Source: Ixodes scapularis | Lineage: Eukaryota > Arthropoda > Arachnida > Ixodida > Ixodidae | Assembly (NCBI RefSeq): GCF_016920785.2 | Contig: NW_024609881.1 | Coordinates: forward strand, 47,090,710 to 47,154,709 | Direction of reading: 5' to 3' | DNA length: 64,000 nucleotides | Shown here: positions 61,936 through 64,000 of the stretch, piece after piece | How positions within the stretch are numbered: the stretch's first letter is position 1 | How the letters are laid out: every line of letters starts with the position of its first letter | Notes under the pieces: model-generated | What the model saw: only the letters and a program-made list of their open reading frames with translations | What the model was told of the DNA's origin: nothing | Database searches by the model: none | Position numbers and translations under genes: made by a program

Positions 61936-63310
61936 TCACGTAAGGTCCGCCATAATTCTTTCGAAATTACCAGCAGTTAGCCACACCTGGTGGCCAAGAG
62001 GCCATGGGCCTCGGCGACCTCGGCAGCCCGACGCACCACCTGTAGTTGGGTGGTCGGGTCTGAGCTGCGTAGCGCAGCGTTCCACCGCTCCTCCGAGGGG
62101 AAGGGAGAAGGAGGGAAAGAAGGGCAAGCCCATATTATATGGGGAGATGGTATCCCCGGTGCTGCTGAAAATGCAGCTGGGATTGTAGGGTCTGATGGGT
62201 AGATATGGGGAGAGGACGAGAGTTCTGAGGAAGGAGTGTGTTTGTAGCTGGCGCCACATAGCACTGTCTTGCGATGAGAGGGTTTGGGTCGCTTTTGAGT
62301 CGGACATGATGACCTTGGGACATGGCGTGGTGATGAGGGCAAGTGCAATGGCGGCCTCCTCCGCGTGCTCCGGGGAAGTAGTAAAGATCGTGGCACAATT
62401 CTATCACCTGGCCCGTGAAGGCGACCGCTACGGCTGCGGATCCCGGCCGGTGTCCTTATTAGGCCGCGTCCTCATAAAGGACGTCAAACCGATGAATGAA
62501 CAACTTATGATGAGTGGAGACTCTACTGCATCGACGCCCCTTGTGGATTGTGGGGTGCATATTTCGCGTGAGGGGAGCCACTACGAGGCGCGAGGACATC
62601 TCTTGTGGAACGGCTTGTTTAGGAGTCCATTCTGAGGGGGGGGGGGGGGGGGGATTAAGATTCAAACGTGATAGAATTTGACGGCCGGTGAGAGAGCGCT
62701 AGAGGCGTTCGTATTGGCCTGCACACTGTGCCTCAACAGGCTCTGACGCTATGTTATGGAGTCCTAGCTGAGGAGACGCTGTGTAAAGGTGTTGTGTGGT
62801 AGTTTGAGGGCGGCCCTAAATGCTGGACCGATAAGTACGTCAATCTTGTTGGTTTCAGTAAACATAAGGGGGTATAAGGAAGAGTGTAAGTGAGGCAGCT
62901 AAGGGCAAAAGTATGTAGCAGGTGAGTCAAGTCTTTCTCGTGCAGCCCCTTGCGCCGCATAGTTATTCGAAGTATGAACCGAATGCTTTGTTGCACTTGG
63001 GAGGAAATTTGGTGATAAAAGCAGAGTTTTTACAATTGCGCTGAATTAGTAGACCAAGCACTCGCAAGGAGGTGATTCTAGGAACCGGTTCTCTGTTAAC
63101 ATACACCCTGATATTGGGGGGAGTGTGGGATTGGTCTGTGAGAGGTGTAAAAGAAGGAGTGGAGATTTGGTTGGAGAGCATGCTACCACAGCTTGCGCGG
63201 CAATGGTGCATACCGTGTGCGCACCAAGCTTGAGGGTTTCCTCCAGTTCGGCGTCACTGCACTTTGTGACCCATAGGGTGATGTCGTCCGAGTACGTGCT
63301 GTGATGTGAA
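61936..63310 (-). pseudogene. 5'-truncated I-group-like LINE (RT end, RNase H, C-terminus)
   Basis: On the minus strand the copy starts at the RT catalytic box (TYSDDITLWVTK near 63300), then AHTVCTIAAQAVVACSPTKS-like, VPRITSLRVLGLLIQRN, RITMRRKGLHEKDLTHLLH and LSCLTYTLPYTPL. RNase H pieces follow (ATIFTTSPEHAEEAAIALAL, VIMSDSKATQT). It ends ERWNAALRSSDPTTQLQVVR, RAAEVAEAHGLLATRCG, at a stop near 61977. Frames shift several times, including at the poly-G run at 62637. A different subfamily from the intact element at 1081-6243. Confidence 0.8.
62636..62654. repeat. poly-G run inside the LINE fragment
   Basis: About 18 G in a row. It lies where the minus-strand protein has NLNPPPP, so expansion of a proline-codon C run is likely. 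Confidence 0.95.
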
Positions 63311-63868
63311 CCCGGGATAATCTACGTCCCGAGTCTACAGCACAGCATGGAAGTAACAAAGACAAAAATCTTGCTTCCTCTGAAATAGACCAATATAAAC
63401 AGGCAGATAGAGCTGCAAGGTTGACGGTAATCAGTCAGCGTTCAAGGAACTAACGCGCCATATAAAGCCCATACCGGCTGGACCGCCTCAGCATATCTTC
63501 GCTGAGGACAGAGTTTGCATTTTATGTCGTTGTTTCGATCGTGGCAATATTGGAGGCCCAAAATTGTGAACATTTTGGCATGAGTAAAATCAGAAAGAAC
63601 ATCGCTTCATATCTAGGGCCATGCATCTTTGTCTCCTTCACTTGCATTTTGGCCAGACGCAGACTGAATGGCAATCGAGCGTCACATGCGCTGCGTGATA
63701 GTCCCCCCGTAGCTTGGAGTACAGCGAAAACTACATGCGCAAGGTAGAAACTTTGAGGGGGTGCTGATCTTGTTTGGTAGGCCAGTGCAGAGAAAGCAGC
63801 AACCGAGTTAAGAGCTCAGACTCTCAACCTTCACTTCAGTCCAGGGTAACCATGGGAATTAACGCCAA
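63311..63868. other. no gene recognised
   Basis: No domain, exon or repeat seen. Confidence 0.4.
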
Positions 63869-63978
63869 GTCCGCAGACTTTCCGTAGATCTGCGAACTTG
63901 CCCGTCACGTGAAAAGTACATTGGTCAGGTCCGCGGACTTGGTTCCTAAGATTTGTCCGCCGTGTGAATGAACCTTTA
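63869..63978. repeat. MITE-like end with inverted aagtccgcggactt motifs
   Basis: AAGTCCGCAGACTT and AGTCCGCGGACTT are near-palindromes. The right end reads, complemented, TAAAGGTTCATTCACACGGCGGAC, similar in style to the TIR at 32970-34101. The partner end is not seen. Confidence 0.45.
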
Positions 63979-64000
63979 TCCTCTTAGTTTGCCCATTCAT

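Noticed and set aside
62195..62635. 146-codon plus-strand ORF
   Set aside because: Antisense shadow of the LINE RNase H region on the minus strand.

Overview
The window is repeat-dense arthropod nuclear DNA, most probably from a hard tick. That attribution is an inference from the mix of elements: Penelope-like, CR1/L2-like with a 2A peptide, I-group LINEs with RNase H, MULEs with tandem-repeat ends, hAT elements and many TTAA-flanked MITEs. There are no operons, ribosome binding sites or CRISPR arrays. Most long open frames here are either transposon proteins or chance frames.

Layout. 1-1004 is the 3' end of a hAT element. 1081-6243 is a full-length, apparently intact I-group-like LINE on the minus strand, with two open ORFs and an 11-bp target site duplication. 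About 8.4-28.4 kb looks like one multi-exon host gene on the minus strand. Short exons with strong splice sites keep a single reading frame from 26.5 kb down to 8.4 kb, below a CpG-dense block at 28.0-29.2 kb. A membrane segment followed by a cysteine-containing ectodomain suggests a type II membrane protein. A weak resemblance to the start of M13 (neprilysin-like) peptidases is only a suggestion. Its introns hold a TTAA-flanked element with a THAP-domain ORF, other TTAA MITEs, a defective hAT, a Penelope palindrome and two inverted arrays of a short GACGTC-type repeat.

30-39 kb carries an LTR-like block, two MULE-like elements whose ends are inverted arrays of short tandem repeats, two inverted copies of a retroelement 3' terminus, and a CpG-rich TTAA element. 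42.4-46.5 kb is a decayed CR1/L2-like LINE whose ORF1 begins with a 2A motif. 47-50 kb has two TTAA MITEs back to back, forming a 1.14-kb palindrome. 50-52 kb has a CR1 tail and a Penelope endonuclease region split by a TTAA MITE.

54.3-57.7 kb is a dead RT-RNase H LINE split by a 1.3-kb TIR element. 58.2-64 kb has another TTAA MITE, a hairpin, a CR1 tail and a 5'-truncated I-group-like LINE on the minus strand.

The elements do not work together as a pathway. The window records successive insertions, and only the LINE at 1081-6243 looks recent enough to be intact. Exon and family calls rest on visual reading of splice signals and motifs. They were not checked against RNA or databases.
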